Assembly: GCA_964520525.1 (NCBI GenBank)
Contig: CAZFNR010000005.1
Location: forward strand, 1-64,000
DNA length: 64,000 nt
DNA from: JAJPXC01 sp964520525
GTDB taxonomy: Bacteria > Bacteroidota > Bacteroidia > Bacteroidales > Muribaculaceae
Direction: 5' to 3'
Shown: one piece after another, positions 50,642 through 59,573 of the stretch
How positions within the stretch are numbered: the first letter of the stretch is position 1
How the letters are laid out: each line of letters starts with the position of its first letter
Notes under the pieces: model-generated
Seen by the model: only the letters and a program-made list of their open reading frames with translations
What the model was told of the DNA's origin: nothing
The model's database searches: none
Translations under genes and position numbers: made by a program

Positions 50642-51907
50642 TTATCTGATTTTTAAAGTCACGAATGTTATCACGGCGAGGAAAATGCCTATAATCCAGA
50701 ATCTCACTACGATTTTGGATTCGGGGATGGCTTGCAGCGGGCGCTGTATAATCGCGTCGATGCCGCTGTTGCCTGCCTTTTGGAAATGATGGTGGAGCGG
50801 GGTCATCTTGAACACGCGCCGCCCCTGCCCGTAACGCCGTTTGGTGATTTTGAAATAGGCCACCTGAATCATTACCGAGAGGTCTTCGGCAAAGTAGATT
50901 GCGCAAAGAATCGGGATGAGGAGCTCTTTGTGTATTAATATTGCGAAGACTGCTATGATGCCGCCTATCGTGAGGCTGCCGGTGTCGCCCATGAACACTT
51001 GCGCGGGATAGGCGTTGTACCACAGGAACCCGATGAGCGCGCCGATGAAAGCGGCCATGTAGACCACGAGCTCCGAGCTGTGGGGTATGTACATGATGTT
51101 GAGGTAGGCTGAATAGATGATGTTGCCGCCGAGATATGCCATGATGGCGAGCGCGACGCCTATTATCGCCGAGGTGCCTGTGGCGAGTCCGTCAAGCCCG
51201 TCGGTGAGGTTGGCGCCGTTTGAGGTGGCGGTTATCACTAATATCGTCACGATGACAAACAGAATCCATCCCCCGGTTTGCGCGTTGTCGCCGAGCCATT
51301 GGGTGAGATCGGCGTAGTCAAAGTTGTTGTTTTTGACAAAGGGTATGGTGGTCTGGGTCGATTTGATGTCGTCGCTCTCGTAGATTACATCGACCACCTC
51401 GTTGCTTTCGATGTTTTGCACCTCTTGGTTCTGGCGTATCACGATGTCGGGGCTGAGGTACATTGTCAGTCCCACAATCAGCCCGAGTCCCACTTGTCCC
51501 ACGATTTTGAATTTCCCTTTGAGCCCCTCTTTGTTTTTGCGTGCGACCTTTATGTAGTCGTCAAGGAATCCGAGCGCGCCGAGCCAGCAGGTGGCCACAA
51601 TCATCAACAACATATAGACATTGGAGAGGTTGCCTATGAGCAGGCACGGGATGAGGATTGATATGATTATGATGATGCCACCCATAGTGGGGGTTCCCGT
51701 TTTTTTCATTTGGCCTTCGAGGCCGAGGTCGCGGATAATCTCGCCCACTTGCATCTTCTGCAGCCGGTCGATGATGCGCCGCCCGATGAATATGGCGATG
51801 AAAATCGACAGCACCAGCGCGGCTCCCGAGCGGAAGGTGATGTAGCTCATCAGTCGCGCGCCGGGGAAGTCGGCCTGTTGCAGCAGTTCAAAGAGATAGT
51901 ATAACAT
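50642..51907 (-). CDS. mraY: Phospho-MurNAc-pentapeptide transferase MraY
   Basis: 421 residues, longer than the roughly 360 of E. coli. It makes lipid I on undecaprenyl phosphate. It has about ten membrane helices, with 'KTGTPTMGGIIIIISILIP', 'WLGALGFLDDYIKV' (catalytic Asp region), 'TDGLDGLATGTSAIIG', 'VFMGDTGSLTIGGIIAV' and 'MTPLHHHFQKAG'. An insertion at about 170-205 ('IESNEVVDVIYESDDIKS') accounts for the extra length, as I recall from other Bacteroidetes. Confidence 0.97.
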   Translation of the reverse strand: MLYYLFELLQQADFPGARLMSYITFRSGAALVLSIFIAIFIGRRIIDRLQKMQVGEIIRDLGLEGQMKKTGTPTMGGIIIIISILIPCLLIGNLSNVYMLLMIVATCWLGALGFLDDYIKVARKNKEGLKGKFKIVGQVGLGLIVGLTMYLSPDIVIRQNQEVQNIESNEVVDVIYESDDIKSTQTTIPFVKNNNFDYADLTQWLGDNAQTGGWILFVIVTILVITATSNGANLTDGLDGLATGTSAIIGVALAIMAYLGGNIIYSAYLNIMYIPHSSELVVYMAAFIGALIGFLWYNAYPAQVFMGDTGSLTIGGIIAVFAILIHKELLIPILCAIYFAEDLSVMIQVAYFKITKRRYGQGRRVFKMTPLHHHFQKAGNSGIDAIIQRPLQAIPESKIVVRFWIIGIFLAVITFVTLKIR

Positions 51908-51934
51908 AATTGCCCTATTGGATAAATAACATCG

Positions 51935-53392
51935 TTAGCACTCGGTTTTGAAAATCTCGTTGACAACCTCGCGGTCGTCGAAGTGGTGTTTCACCCCTTC
52001 GATTTCTTGGTAGTCTTCGTGACCTTTCCCGGCTATGAGAATCACGTCGCCCGGTTTGGCGAGGGCGCACGCCGTGCGGATGGCCTCGCGGCGGTCAATC
52101 TGCGAGAGGGTCTTGCGGCGGTCGGTGACTTCGAGTCCGGCTTCCATGTCGGCCAGTATGTCGGCGGGTTTTTCAAACCGCGGGTTGTCGGATGTGAGAA
52201 TAAGGCGGTCGCTGAGCCGTGCGGCCTCGCGCGCCATTATCGGGCGTTTGCCTTTGTCGCGGTTCCCGCCGGCACCGACAACGGTGATTATCTCGCCGTC
52301 CGAGCCGATTATGTCGCGGATGGCGGTGAGCACGTTGACCACGGCATCGGGGGTGTGGGCGTAATCGACGATGGCGGTGTAGCCTTTGGGTGAGTGGAAG
52401 GCTTGGAAGCGTCCGGCGACGGGGACGAGCATACTCATCGCGCGCAGCACATCGTTTTGTTCCCATCCCATGAGGATTGCCGCTCCGTATACGGCGGTCA
52501 GATTGTAGGCGTTGAACCTGCCTGTGAACCGGGTTTCGACTTCGTTGCCGTTGAAGCTTATGAGTGTGCCGTCGATGCGGCTTTCGATTATGCGTCCCAT
52601 GAAATCGGCCATCTCGCGCAGGGAGTAGGTGTGACGGCGGGCGCGGGTGTTTTGTAGCATCACCTCGCCGACTTTGTCGTCTATGTTGGTCAGGGCGAAA
52701 GCTGATGCCGGCAGCTCGTCGAAGAACGCTTTTTTCGCTTCGAGATAGGCTTCAAAAGTCTTGTGGTAGTCGAGGTGGTCGCGGGTGAGGTTGGAGAATA
52801 TGCCGCCGGCGAAGTGCAGACCGGCTATGCGGTGCTGGTGTGCGGCGTGGGAGCTTACTTCCATTGCGGCGAATGTGCATCCGGCATCGACCATTTGTGC
52901 CAGTAGGGCGTTGATTGTCAGCGGGTCGGGCGTGGTCTGACGGGCTTCGACAGCTTTGCGGTCGATATAGTTGACCACGGTCGATAGCAACCCGGCTTTT
53001 TCCCCCATAATCTGGGCCATCTCGTATAGCAGTGTGGCGGTTGTCGTCTTGCCGTTGGTGCCTGTGACGCCAACGAGGCTGAGCCGCCGCGATGGGTTGT
53101 CCCACCATTCCGAAGCGAGGCATCCGAGGGCGATTGCTGAATTGCTGACGCGGATGTAGGTGGTGTCGGGGTTGAGGCGTTCAGGCAGCTCCTCACAAAC
53201 CACGGCGGCTGTCGCGGGGTCGAGTGTGGGGATGAAGCTGTGGCCGTCGACACTCACGCCTTTGACGGCTACAAACATTGTTCCCGGTCCGGCTTGGCGC
53301 GAGTCGTTGGTGAGAGCGGTGATTTCCCGCTCCGGCTTCCCTTTTATCTCTTCGGCCGTTATGGCTGACAGTAGCTGCGAAAGTTTTTTCAT
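51935..53392 (-). CDS. murE: UDP-MurNAc-tripeptide synthetase, meso-diaminopimelate type
   Basis: 485 residues from the ATG at 53392 (MKKLSQLLSAITAEEIKG); the frame upstream to 53512 overlaps ftsI. The enzyme adds the third stem-peptide residue. The ATP loop is 'GVTGTNGKTTTATLLYEM'; the carbamylated-Lys region and 'TRDHLDYHKTFEAYLEAK' follow. The substrate-specifying motif reads DNPR ('LTSDNPRFEKPADIL'), which indicates meso-DAP rather than lysine. Confidence 0.97.
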   Translation of the reverse strand: MKKLSQLLSAITAEEIKGKPEREITALTNDSRQAGPGTMFVAVKGVSVDGHSFIPTLDPATAAVVCEELPERLNPDTTYIRVSNSAIALGCLASEWWDNPSRRLSLVGVTGTNGKTTTATLLYEMAQIMGEKAGLLSTVVNYIDRKAVEARQTTPDPLTINALLAQMVDAGCTFAAMEVSSHAAHQHRIAGLHFAGGIFSNLTRDHLDYHKTFEAYLEAKKAFFDELPASAFALTNIDDKVGEVMLQNTRARRHTYSLREMADFMGRIIESRIDGTLISFNGNEVETRFTGRFNAYNLTAVYGAAILMGWEQNDVLRAMSMLVPVAGRFQAFHSPKGYTAIVDYAHTPDAVVNVLTAIRDIIGSDGEIITVVGAGGNRDKGKRPIMAREAARLSDRLILTSDNPRFEKPADILADMEAGLEVTDRRKTLSQIDRREAIRTACALAKPGDVILIAGKGHEDYQEIEGVKHHFDDREVVNEIFKTEC

Positions 53393-53432
53393 TGCTTTGA
53401 AGTTGAAATCGGAAAGTTGTTGGAATGGTGAT

Positions 53433-55517
53433 TTAATGTTGGGTGAGAGAGATGTGGACTTTTCCGCCAGGCATGAATCGGGTGCCGGCCAAAGGGGTCT
53501 GCGCCGCGACATAGCCGCTGCCTGTGAACGTTACCACATATCCGGCTTTCTCCATCGCCGCTATGGCGTCGCGCAATCCGAGCCCTACCACCGACGGGAC
53601 GGTGCCGGGGGGTGTGGATTGCGGCTTGGCAAAGTGGCGTATCGATGCTATGTCAAGCCCGGTCTTGATTGCGGCGTAGCGGCTCTCGGTGTTGGCGAAT
53701 ATCGTCGGGCGGCTTCCTTGCGCGGGGTTCTCGCGATAGTCAGACGAGTTGTTGAGCATACCCCGCGAGTACATTTTGAGGGCGATGTTTTTCAGCACCA
53801 TGCCGCTTGTGGCGGCTGCCCCCCGCATGCCTTCTCGCGGGCGGCAGGTGAGCACGATGCAAGAGTATAGCGGCTTGTCGGCGGGGAAGAATCCGCAGAA
53901 CGACAGGCGTTTTTTTGCGGTGTTGTAGCGTCCGCTGTCGACCATATAGCTTGTGCCTGTTTTCCCGGCGATTTCAACAAGCGGATTGCGCAGCAGTTTC
54001 CCGGTGCCGCGGTCGCCCCACACCACCTTTTTCAGCATTTCGCGAAGTATTCGGGCGTTCTTAACCGAGCAGACGCTGTCGCGGATGTAGGTCACGGGCA
54101 GGATTGAGTCGCAGCCTTCGCTTATGAGTTCTTTGACCAGTCGGGGTCTGACATATTTGCCGTCGTTGGCGATGGCGTTGTAGATTGATAGCGTTGACAG
54201 AGGGGGAATCTCGGTCGCGTAGCCGTAGCTGACGCGTGACAGAGTCAGCCGTGAGGGGTTGCGCGGGAAATTGGGGATGCGTTCGCCGGCGATGCCTGTG
54301 TTCATCGGGTCGAAAAATCCTAACTGTTCGATGCGTTTGTAGTAGGCCGACGGTTTTTTGTCATATTCGCGGGTGATAATCCGGGCCATTGCGATGTTGG
54401 ATGAGTGTTCGAGCACCTCGTCGACGCGCAGTGATGTCGTGTGGTGAGAGTCGGTGATAGGCCGTCCGCCGGCGTAGGCGAATGAGCTGCCGGTCGGGAT
54501 GGCTTCGCTGAGGTTGTTTACTATCCCGTCCTCGAGGGCCACGAGCATTGAGAGCGTCTTTACCACCGACCCCGGCTCATATCCGAGCACGGCGCGGTTC
54601 ATCCCTTCGATGTAGCGTCCGGTTTTCGGGTTTTTTTCCAAGTTTGAGATGGCTTTGATGTCGCCGGTGGCTACCTCCATGAGCACGGCTACTCCCCAGT
54701 CGGCATCTTTTTCCTCAAGAATGGCGTTTAGCTCGTTCTCGACGATGTCTTGCATATTGATGTCGATAGTTGTGCGTATGTCGTAACCGCGGATAGGCTC
54801 TATGTCGGTCCAGTTGACGATGTTGTGGGTGAGCGGAATTTTCTTTGCTTGCCCGGGAACGCCGTAGAGCAGCGAGTCGAGGGCCATTTCAAGGCCGGAA
54901 ACGCCGTGTACCTCGCCGGTTGTGTCTTCGGAGATGGAGCCTATGCTGCGCCGCGCCATGTCGCCGTAGGGGTTGCGGCGGCGCAACCGCGATTCTGTCG
55001 TGAGTCCGCTGCGGTTGCGGTTTTTTTGGTTGAGGTAGGGGAAGCGTGAGCGCACCATCACCAAGTCGGCATATGAGATGTCGCGGAGTATGAGGTGGGC
55101 GCGGGGGCGTTTGTCGGGCTCTTTGTCGAGCGGTTTGGTCAGGTGGTCTTTCCATTCCTTGCGGTCGCGGAAAGGGAAGTATGTGGCGAGCGAGTCGGCG
55201 AGCGAGTCGACTGACAGCAGCAGCCGCCCGTCTTTGAACCGTTCGCTGCGGTAGTCGAGGCGTAGGGTGTAGTATCTCAGATTGGTTGCCAGCACATTGC
55301 CGTCGCAGGCGAGAATCTCTCCGCGTTCGGGCTTGATGGTTACGACCTTTGACATCTCTTCTTCAGCTTTTTTGTTCCACTTGTCGGCGTGTATCACTGT
55401 TGTGCTGAATAGCTTCACGGCGATACTGGCTGCGAATAGGAATATGAAGAATGATATGATGAAATATCTCCAAAGGATATGCTCGCGGTTCCCTTTTCCT
55501 TTTCCTTTTGCGCTCAT
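53433..55517 (-). CDS. ftsI: Septal class B penicillin-binding protein FtsI with PASTA domain
   Basis: 694 residues from the ATG at 55517 (MSAKGKGKGNREH). It cross-links septal peptidoglycan. One membrane helix (about 18-38) leads to a dimerisation domain and the transpeptidase domain, with the active-site 'EPGSVVKTLSML' (SxxK), 'HSSNIAMARI' (SxN) and 'AGKTGTSYMV' (KTG). The C-terminal 60 residues form a PASTA domain ('VPSVVGLGLRDAIAAMEKAG'). Its start overlaps the stop of the FtsL-like gene by four bases (55514-55517). Confidence 0.95.
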   Translation of the reverse strand: MSAKGKGKGNREHILWRYFIISFFIFLFAASIAVKLFSTTVIHADKWNKKAEEEMSKVVTIKPERGEILACDGNVLATNLRYYTLRLDYRSERFKDGRLLLSVDSLADSLATYFPFRDRKEWKDHLTKPLDKEPDKRPRAHLILRDISYADLVMVRSRFPYLNQKNRNRSGLTTESRLRRRNPYGDMARRSIGSISEDTTGEVHGVSGLEMALDSLLYGVPGQAKKIPLTHNIVNWTDIEPIRGYDIRTTIDINMQDIVENELNAILEEKDADWGVAVLMEVATGDIKAISNLEKNPKTGRYIEGMNRAVLGYEPGSVVKTLSMLVALEDGIVNNLSEAIPTGSSFAYAGGRPITDSHHTTSLRVDEVLEHSSNIAMARIITREYDKKPSAYYKRIEQLGFFDPMNTGIAGERIPNFPRNPSRLTLSRVSYGYATEIPPLSTLSIYNAIANDGKYVRPRLVKELISEGCDSILPVTYIRDSVCSVKNARILREMLKKVVWGDRGTGKLLRNPLVEIAGKTGTSYMVDSGRYNTAKKRLSFCGFFPADKPLYSCIVLTCRPREGMRGAAATSGMVLKNIALKMYSRGMLNNSSDYRENPAQGSRPTIFANTESRYAAIKTGLDIASIRHFAKPQSTPPGTVPSVVGLGLRDAIAAMEKAGYVVTFTGSGYVAAQTPLAGTRFMPGGKVHISLTQH

Positions 55518-55870
55518 CGGTCTCTGCTGATTTTGTAGGGTGGGAGTTCTTGAATGCTTAGTCCGAGGTGCATAGTGTCGACAAGTTCGCGCATAGCCGA
55601 TTCGCGCGTGCGGCTCATGTAGCGGCTCTGCTGCAGGACGCACTCGGTCTTGACTATTTCAAGTCGGTGTTGCAGCGACTGTATGGTTTCCATGCGGGTC
55701 TGGCACTGGTATTTGTTGGTGATGTAAATCAGAAACATGATGATAATCGTCAGGACAGTGACCCAGTTACGAGCGAAAAAGTCGGTCGACAGCAGTCGTC
55801 CGTGCCTTATGCGCATGAACCATGAGCCTTTGTCGCTGTCGTTGGTCGTTTGTCGGTTTGATGATGCCAT
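55514..55870 (-). CDS. ftsL: FtsL-like division protein
   Basis: 118 residues with FtsL topology: a cytoplasmic N-terminus (1-35), one membrane helix (about 36-54, 'WVTVLTIIIMFLIYITNKY') and a periplasmic coiled coil ('METIQSLQHRLEIVKTECVL'). Sequence identity across the family is low, so the call rests on topology and on position between rsmH and ftsI. It is translationally coupled to ftsI. Confidence 0.85.
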   Translation of the reverse strand: MASSNRQTTNDSDKGSWFMRIRHGRLLSTDFFARNWVTVLTIIIMFLIYITNKYQCQTRMETIQSLQHRLEIVKTECVLQQSRYMSRTRESAMRELVDTMHLGLSIQELPPYKISRDR

Positions 55871-55899
55871 TTGGTGTTAGTGTCGCTGTCGTTGACGGG

Positions 55900-56808
55900 T
55901 TATAGTTTCTGGGCTATGCGTAGTTTGGCGCTTCGGGAGCGCGGGTTGCGTTCCACTTCGCGGTCTGACGCGATGATTGGCTTGGAGTTGAGCAGCTTCA
56001 TCGGGGCGAGGCTGCGTCCGTAAAAATCTTTTTGCGGGGTGCCTGAGAAATCGCCGTCGCGCATGAAATTCTTGACGAGGCGGTCTTCGAGGGAGTGGTA
56101 GGTGATGACGGCGAGTCGTCCGCCGGGTTTCAGGGCTTTGAGCGAGGCTGCGAGCAGTGCTTTCAGCGCGTTGATTTCGCCGTTGACTTCGATGCGCAGG
56201 GCTTGGAACAGTTGGGCGAGTTCTTTTTTCTCCTGTCGCGGGTTTATCAGGGGGGCGACTATGGAGAGAAGCCGCTCCACGGTATCGACCGGAGCCGTTT
56301 GGCGGGCTTTGACGATGGCCGCCGCTATGCGTCGCGCCGATTTCAGCTCTCCGTAGAGGTAGAATATGTCGGCGAGGCGTTCTTCGGGGTAGTCGGCTAA
56401 GATTTTCGCTGCATCGGTCGGCGCGGATTGGTTCATGCGCATATCGAGCGGGCCTTCCCATCTGAACGAGAAACCTCTTGCGGGGTCGTCGAAGTGGTGG
56501 AACGAAACACCGAGGTCGGCCAAAATTCCGTCGACGCTATCAACCCCGTAGAACCGCAGGAAATTTCCAAGAAACCGGAAGTTGCCTCTGATGATTGTGA
56601 ACCGCGGGTCGGTCATGGCTCTCGACACTGCGTCGAGGTCTTGGTCCATCCCGTAGAGGTGCCCTTTTGGCGACAGTGAGTCGACAATGGCGCGGGAGTG
56701 GCCTCCGCCGCCATATGTCACATCGACGTAAATCCCGTCGGGATTGATGTTTAGCCCTTGGATTACTTCGGGCAGGAGGGCTGGGATATGGTAGGCTTGC
56801 TCAGTCAT
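55900..56808 (-). CDS. rsmH: 16S rRNA m4C1402 methyltransferase
   Basis: 302 residues. It methylates N4 of C1402 in 16S rRNA. The N-terminus 'YHIPALLPEVIQGLNINPDG' and the SAM motif 'DVTYGGGGHSRAIVDSL' are typical, as are 'DLGVSFHHFDDPARGFSF' and 'RLAVITYHSLEDRLVKNF'. First gene of the cluster here; mraZ, which often precedes it, is absent. Confidence 0.96.
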   Translation of the reverse strand: MTEQAYHIPALLPEVIQGLNINPDGIYVDVTYGGGGHSRAIVDSLSPKGHLYGMDQDLDAVSRAMTDPRFTIIRGNFRFLGNFLRFYGVDSVDGILADLGVSFHHFDDPARGFSFRWEGPLDMRMNQSAPTDAAKILADYPEERLADIFYLYGELKSARRIAAAIVKARQTAPVDTVERLLSIVAPLINPRQEKKELAQLFQALRIEVNGEINALKALLAASLKALKPGGRLAVITYHSLEDRLVKNFMRDGDFSGTPQKDFYGRSLAPMKLLNSKPIIASDREVERNPRSRSAKLRIAQKL

Positions 56809-56962
56809 TGCAAGGGGTTGAAGACGGCTAAAATGTTTATAGGTTTTCGGGACGTAAAGTTAGTTAAAACTTTCAAAATTTACATCTATAAATTCGATAA
56901 AATTCCCCTTTGCCGTAAGAAATTATCAACATATGCGGTTGGCGGGCTCTTTCGGCCGTTTA

Positions 56963-56970
56963 CAAATGTA
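56963..56970 (-). promoter_or_regulatory. Candidate promoter -7 box of the dcw cluster
   Basis: TACATTTG on the minus strand, about 155 bases upstream of rsmH. A -33 box is not obvious. The region 56809-57107 is otherwise AT-rich without a recognisable gene; no MraZ-binding direct repeats (TGGGN type) were seen. Confidence 0.35.
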
Positions 56971-57107
56971 AATTCAAAGATTGGTGAAAGGCCTTAAGCG
57001 GTGTTGAACCGCCGACGTCGCTTTTACTCGGAATCGCGTTCTCTATTACTTGCGAGAACTGCGGGATGTGTTGCGGTGAAAGATTTAAGCCGGGTTGGTG
57101 GCGGGTG

Positions 57108-57371
57108 TCAATATAGGATTAGTGTCCAGAGGGCAGCGTGGGTCATAAGCATGAGGATGAGTATCATCCATGTGACGGTCTGCCGCTGTTGGAAGCAGAT
57201 GTAGGCGAGCCCACCGGCGGCGAGCAGATAGATAGGGTAGAGCCACACAAACACGCGGGCTTGAGTGGCGGGTTCGGTCGCCGCCAGCAGTTGCGGGAAC
57301 GCGAGTCCCGGTAGCATGGCGATGATTATCAGCGTGATTACCCACCAAGGGGCTTTTGTCTGTGTTTCCAT
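57108..57371 (-). CDS. Small membrane protein (three helices), unknown function
   Basis: 87 residues from the ATG at 57371 (METQTKAPWWVITL); a longer open frame to 57593 is a shadow of the epimerase gene. Three hydrophobic helices are predicted: about 8-28, 38-57 and 63-85. The ATG overlaps the stop of the epimerase gene by one base (TAATG), so it is translationally coupled to it. No family is recognised. Confidence 0.65.
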   Translation of the reverse strand: METQTKAPWWVITLIIIAMLPGLAFPQLLAATEPATQARVFVWLYPIYLLAAGGLAYICFQQRQTVTWMILILMLMTHAALWTLILY

Positions 57372-58384
57372 TACTTTTGTTTCTTTGATTGGCGGTAGGC
57401 GACGACGGTTTCGCGGATTCCGTCGGCGAGCGGGAAGCGCGGGTTGAAGCCGAAGTCGCTCTGTGCCGCGCTGATGTCGCACGACCAGTTGCGTTGGCGC
57501 ATGATTTTGTATTTGTCTCGGTTGAGGGTGCTGGGTTTCAGTCTGATAAGTCCCCATTTTTCGGCGACGACCGAGGCGACGTATGCCATCCATAAAGGTA
57601 GTTTAACGGGTATAACCCATTTCACGCCGAGTTCTTTGGCGACGATGGCGCGGAACTCTTCCTGGGTGTATGCGGCATCTTCGGAGATGATGTATTTTTT
57701 TCGCGTGACTCCCGATTCGAGTGCTGCGAACATTGCCTCGACCAGGTCTTCTACATATATGAACGTGAGCGTCTGTTTTTTGTATCCCACGCCGAAATCC
57801 CAATGTGAGTCGATGGATTTAATCATCATCAGGTAGTCTTTTTCGTGAGGGCCGTAAACGCCTGTGGGGCGGAATATTATATAGGGGAATCCGGGTATGG
57901 TTTCGAGGTGGGTTTCGGCTTTGATTTTCGATACTCCGTAACGGGTGTCGGGGAGTGGTATTTCGGTTCCGTCGATAGGCAGCCCGTCGGCCTCTCTGAC
58001 CGGTCCGAGCGCGCTCAGGCTGCTGACATACAGGAACCGTGACGGTATTCGGCGCGATTGCTGGAGCGCGTCGGTGAAGTTGCGCAGGTATTGGTAGTTG
58101 ATGCGGTTGAAGTCGGCGAAGTTGACGCATTTGGTGGCTCCGAGGTTGTAGATTATGTAGTCCCAACGTTCGGTTGCGGGCATGGCGTCGGTCAGTTTGC
58201 GGGTTAAGTCGTCGGTGTCCTCGTAGTTGAGGGTGAGGAAATGCAGTCGCGTGTCGTCGAGATACCGCCGCGAGGTGGTTTCTCTGACCGCCACCCAGGT
58301 GTCGTAGCCTAATTGGAGGCTCCGCCGGGCAATGAACCCGCCGATGAAGCCCCCCGCGCCGACTATCAGTAAACGTTTGCTCAT
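57371..58384 (-). CDS. NAD-dependent epimerase/dehydratase (extended SDR)
   Basis: 337 residues. The N-terminal Rossmann motif is 'LIVGAGGFIGGFIARRSLQLG' type (GxxGxxG), the active-site motif is 'YGVSKIKAE' (YxxxK), and 'IIFRPTGVYGPHEKDYLMM' follows. It should act on a nucleotide-sugar or related substrate; the exact reaction is not evident. The adjoining glycosyltransferase (17 bases upstream, same strand) suggests a role in surface glycan synthesis. Confidence 0.88.
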   Translation of the reverse strand: MSKRLLIVGAGGFIGGFIARRSLQLGYDTWVAVRETTSRRYLDDTRLHFLTLNYEDTDDLTRKLTDAMPATERWDYIIYNLGATKCVNFADFNRINYQYLRNFTDALQQSRRIPSRFLYVSSLSALGPVREADGLPIDGTEIPLPDTRYGVSKIKAETHLETIPGFPYIIFRPTGVYGPHEKDYLMMIKSIDSHWDFGVGYKKQTLTFIYVEDLVEAMFAALESGVTRKKYIISEDAAYTQEEFRAIVAKELGVKWVIPVKLPLWMAYVASVVAEKWGLIRLKPSTLNRDKYKIMRQRNWSCDISAAQSDFGFNPRFPLADGIRETVVAYRQSKKQK

Positions 58385-58401
58385 TGGTGGTCTGTGGTGG
58401 G

Positions 58402-59544
58402 TTAGTTGGTTAAGGTTTTGTCGTAAACTTCCATCACTTTGCGGGTGAAAGTTTCTTGATTGAATCGGGCGACGTAGTCGTGTCCTGCCGCTGCTATCGA
58501 GGAGCGGTGGATGGTGTCGTCAATCATTAGGCGGCATTGGTGTATCATCTCGTCGACGTCGTCGGGGTTGACTGCCGGTGTCGATGGTCCTCCGGCTTCT
58601 TCGAGGCATGAGCCTGAGGCGATGATGACCGGAGTCGAAGCCGAGAGCGATTCGATGACCGGTAGCCCAAATCCTTCATAGCGGGATGTGTAGGTCGAGA
58701 ACATGGCGGCGCGGTAGAACGCTGGTAACTCGGCGAACGGTGCGTTGTCAATCCATTTGACGCGGTCAGAGAGGGAATTGGCGGCGATATATCGGCGTAT
58801 CTCGTCGGCATAGGGGGTCTGTCGGCCGACAATCACGAGTGATATGTCGTCGGGAAGTCCTCGGAGTGCTTTGACGGCGAGAAGTTGGTTTTTGCGTGTC
58901 TCTACGGTGCCGATTGTCACTATAAACGGGCCGTCGAGTCTGTATTTTTTCTTTAGGGTCTCAATCTCCGCGTCGGTCACTTCGTTGGAGAAGGAGGGGT
59001 CGCAGCCCTGGTAGACGACGTCGATTTTCCCGGCGGGTACGCCGTAGGCGTTGACGATGTCGCGGCGGGTACATTCGCTTATGGCTATGACGCGTGTCGC
59101 GGCTCGGGCGGCTCGGGAAAATTTGAAGTCGTAAATTTTTCGGTCAATAGGTTTGTAGCATTGCGGAAAATGTCGGAAAATCACGTCGTGGATGGTCACC
59201 ACAGATGGGATGCCGCTCTTGCCGATGTTAAGCGGGAGCTCGTTGCTGAGGCCGTGGAATAGGTCGATTTTGTCGCGGCGCAGGTCGCCGGTTATGCCGC
59301 TTATCCTCCACAGCGAAGGTAGCGTTTTGCCTGCGGATGTCGCCGGTAGTCTGAGTTCTACGTTTTCGAGGTCTAGAATCGGGGCGAGCCGCCGGTTGGG
59401 GTGTGCGTCGGGTGAGTACATCAGATATCGGTTGTCGGGATATCGTCGGGCGAGCGAGTCGACAATCAGGCGGCTGTAATTTCCTAGTCCCGTGAAGTTG
59501 CGCACGGCGCGTTTTGCGTCAAAACCGATTCTCAATTGCTTCAT
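58402..59544 (-). CDS. Glycosyltransferase family 4 protein
   Basis: 380 residues, GT-B fold. Residues 'RNFTGLGNYSRLIVDSL' near the N-terminus form the acceptor-side loop. The C-terminal donor-binding domain has 'FIVTIGTVETRKNQLLAVKA', 'STYTSRYEGFGLPVIESLS' (the ExxxxxGxxxxE retaining motif) and 'PVIIASGSCLEEAGG'. It probably transfers a hexose from an NDP-sugar in polysaccharide or glycolipid synthesis. Confidence 0.92.
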   Translation of the reverse strand: MKQLRIGFDAKRAVRNFTGLGNYSRLIVDSLARRYPDNRYLMYSPDAHPNRRLAPILDLENVELRLPATSAGKTLPSLWRISGITGDLRRDKIDLFHGLSNELPLNIGKSGIPSVVTIHDVIFRHFPQCYKPIDRKIYDFKFSRAARAATRVIAISECTRRDIVNAYGVPAGKIDVVYQGCDPSFSNEVTDAEIETLKKKYRLDGPFIVTIGTVETRKNQLLAVKALRGLPDDISLVIVGRQTPYADEIRRYIAANSLSDRVKWIDNAPFAELPAFYRAAMFSTYTSRYEGFGLPVIESLSASTPVIIASGSCLEEAGGPSTPAVNPDDVDEMIHQCRLMIDDTIHRSSIAAAGHDYVARFNQETFTRKVMEVYDKTLTN

Positions 59545-59573
59545 TGTCGGGTGTCTGCTAAGGGTTGTGACGG

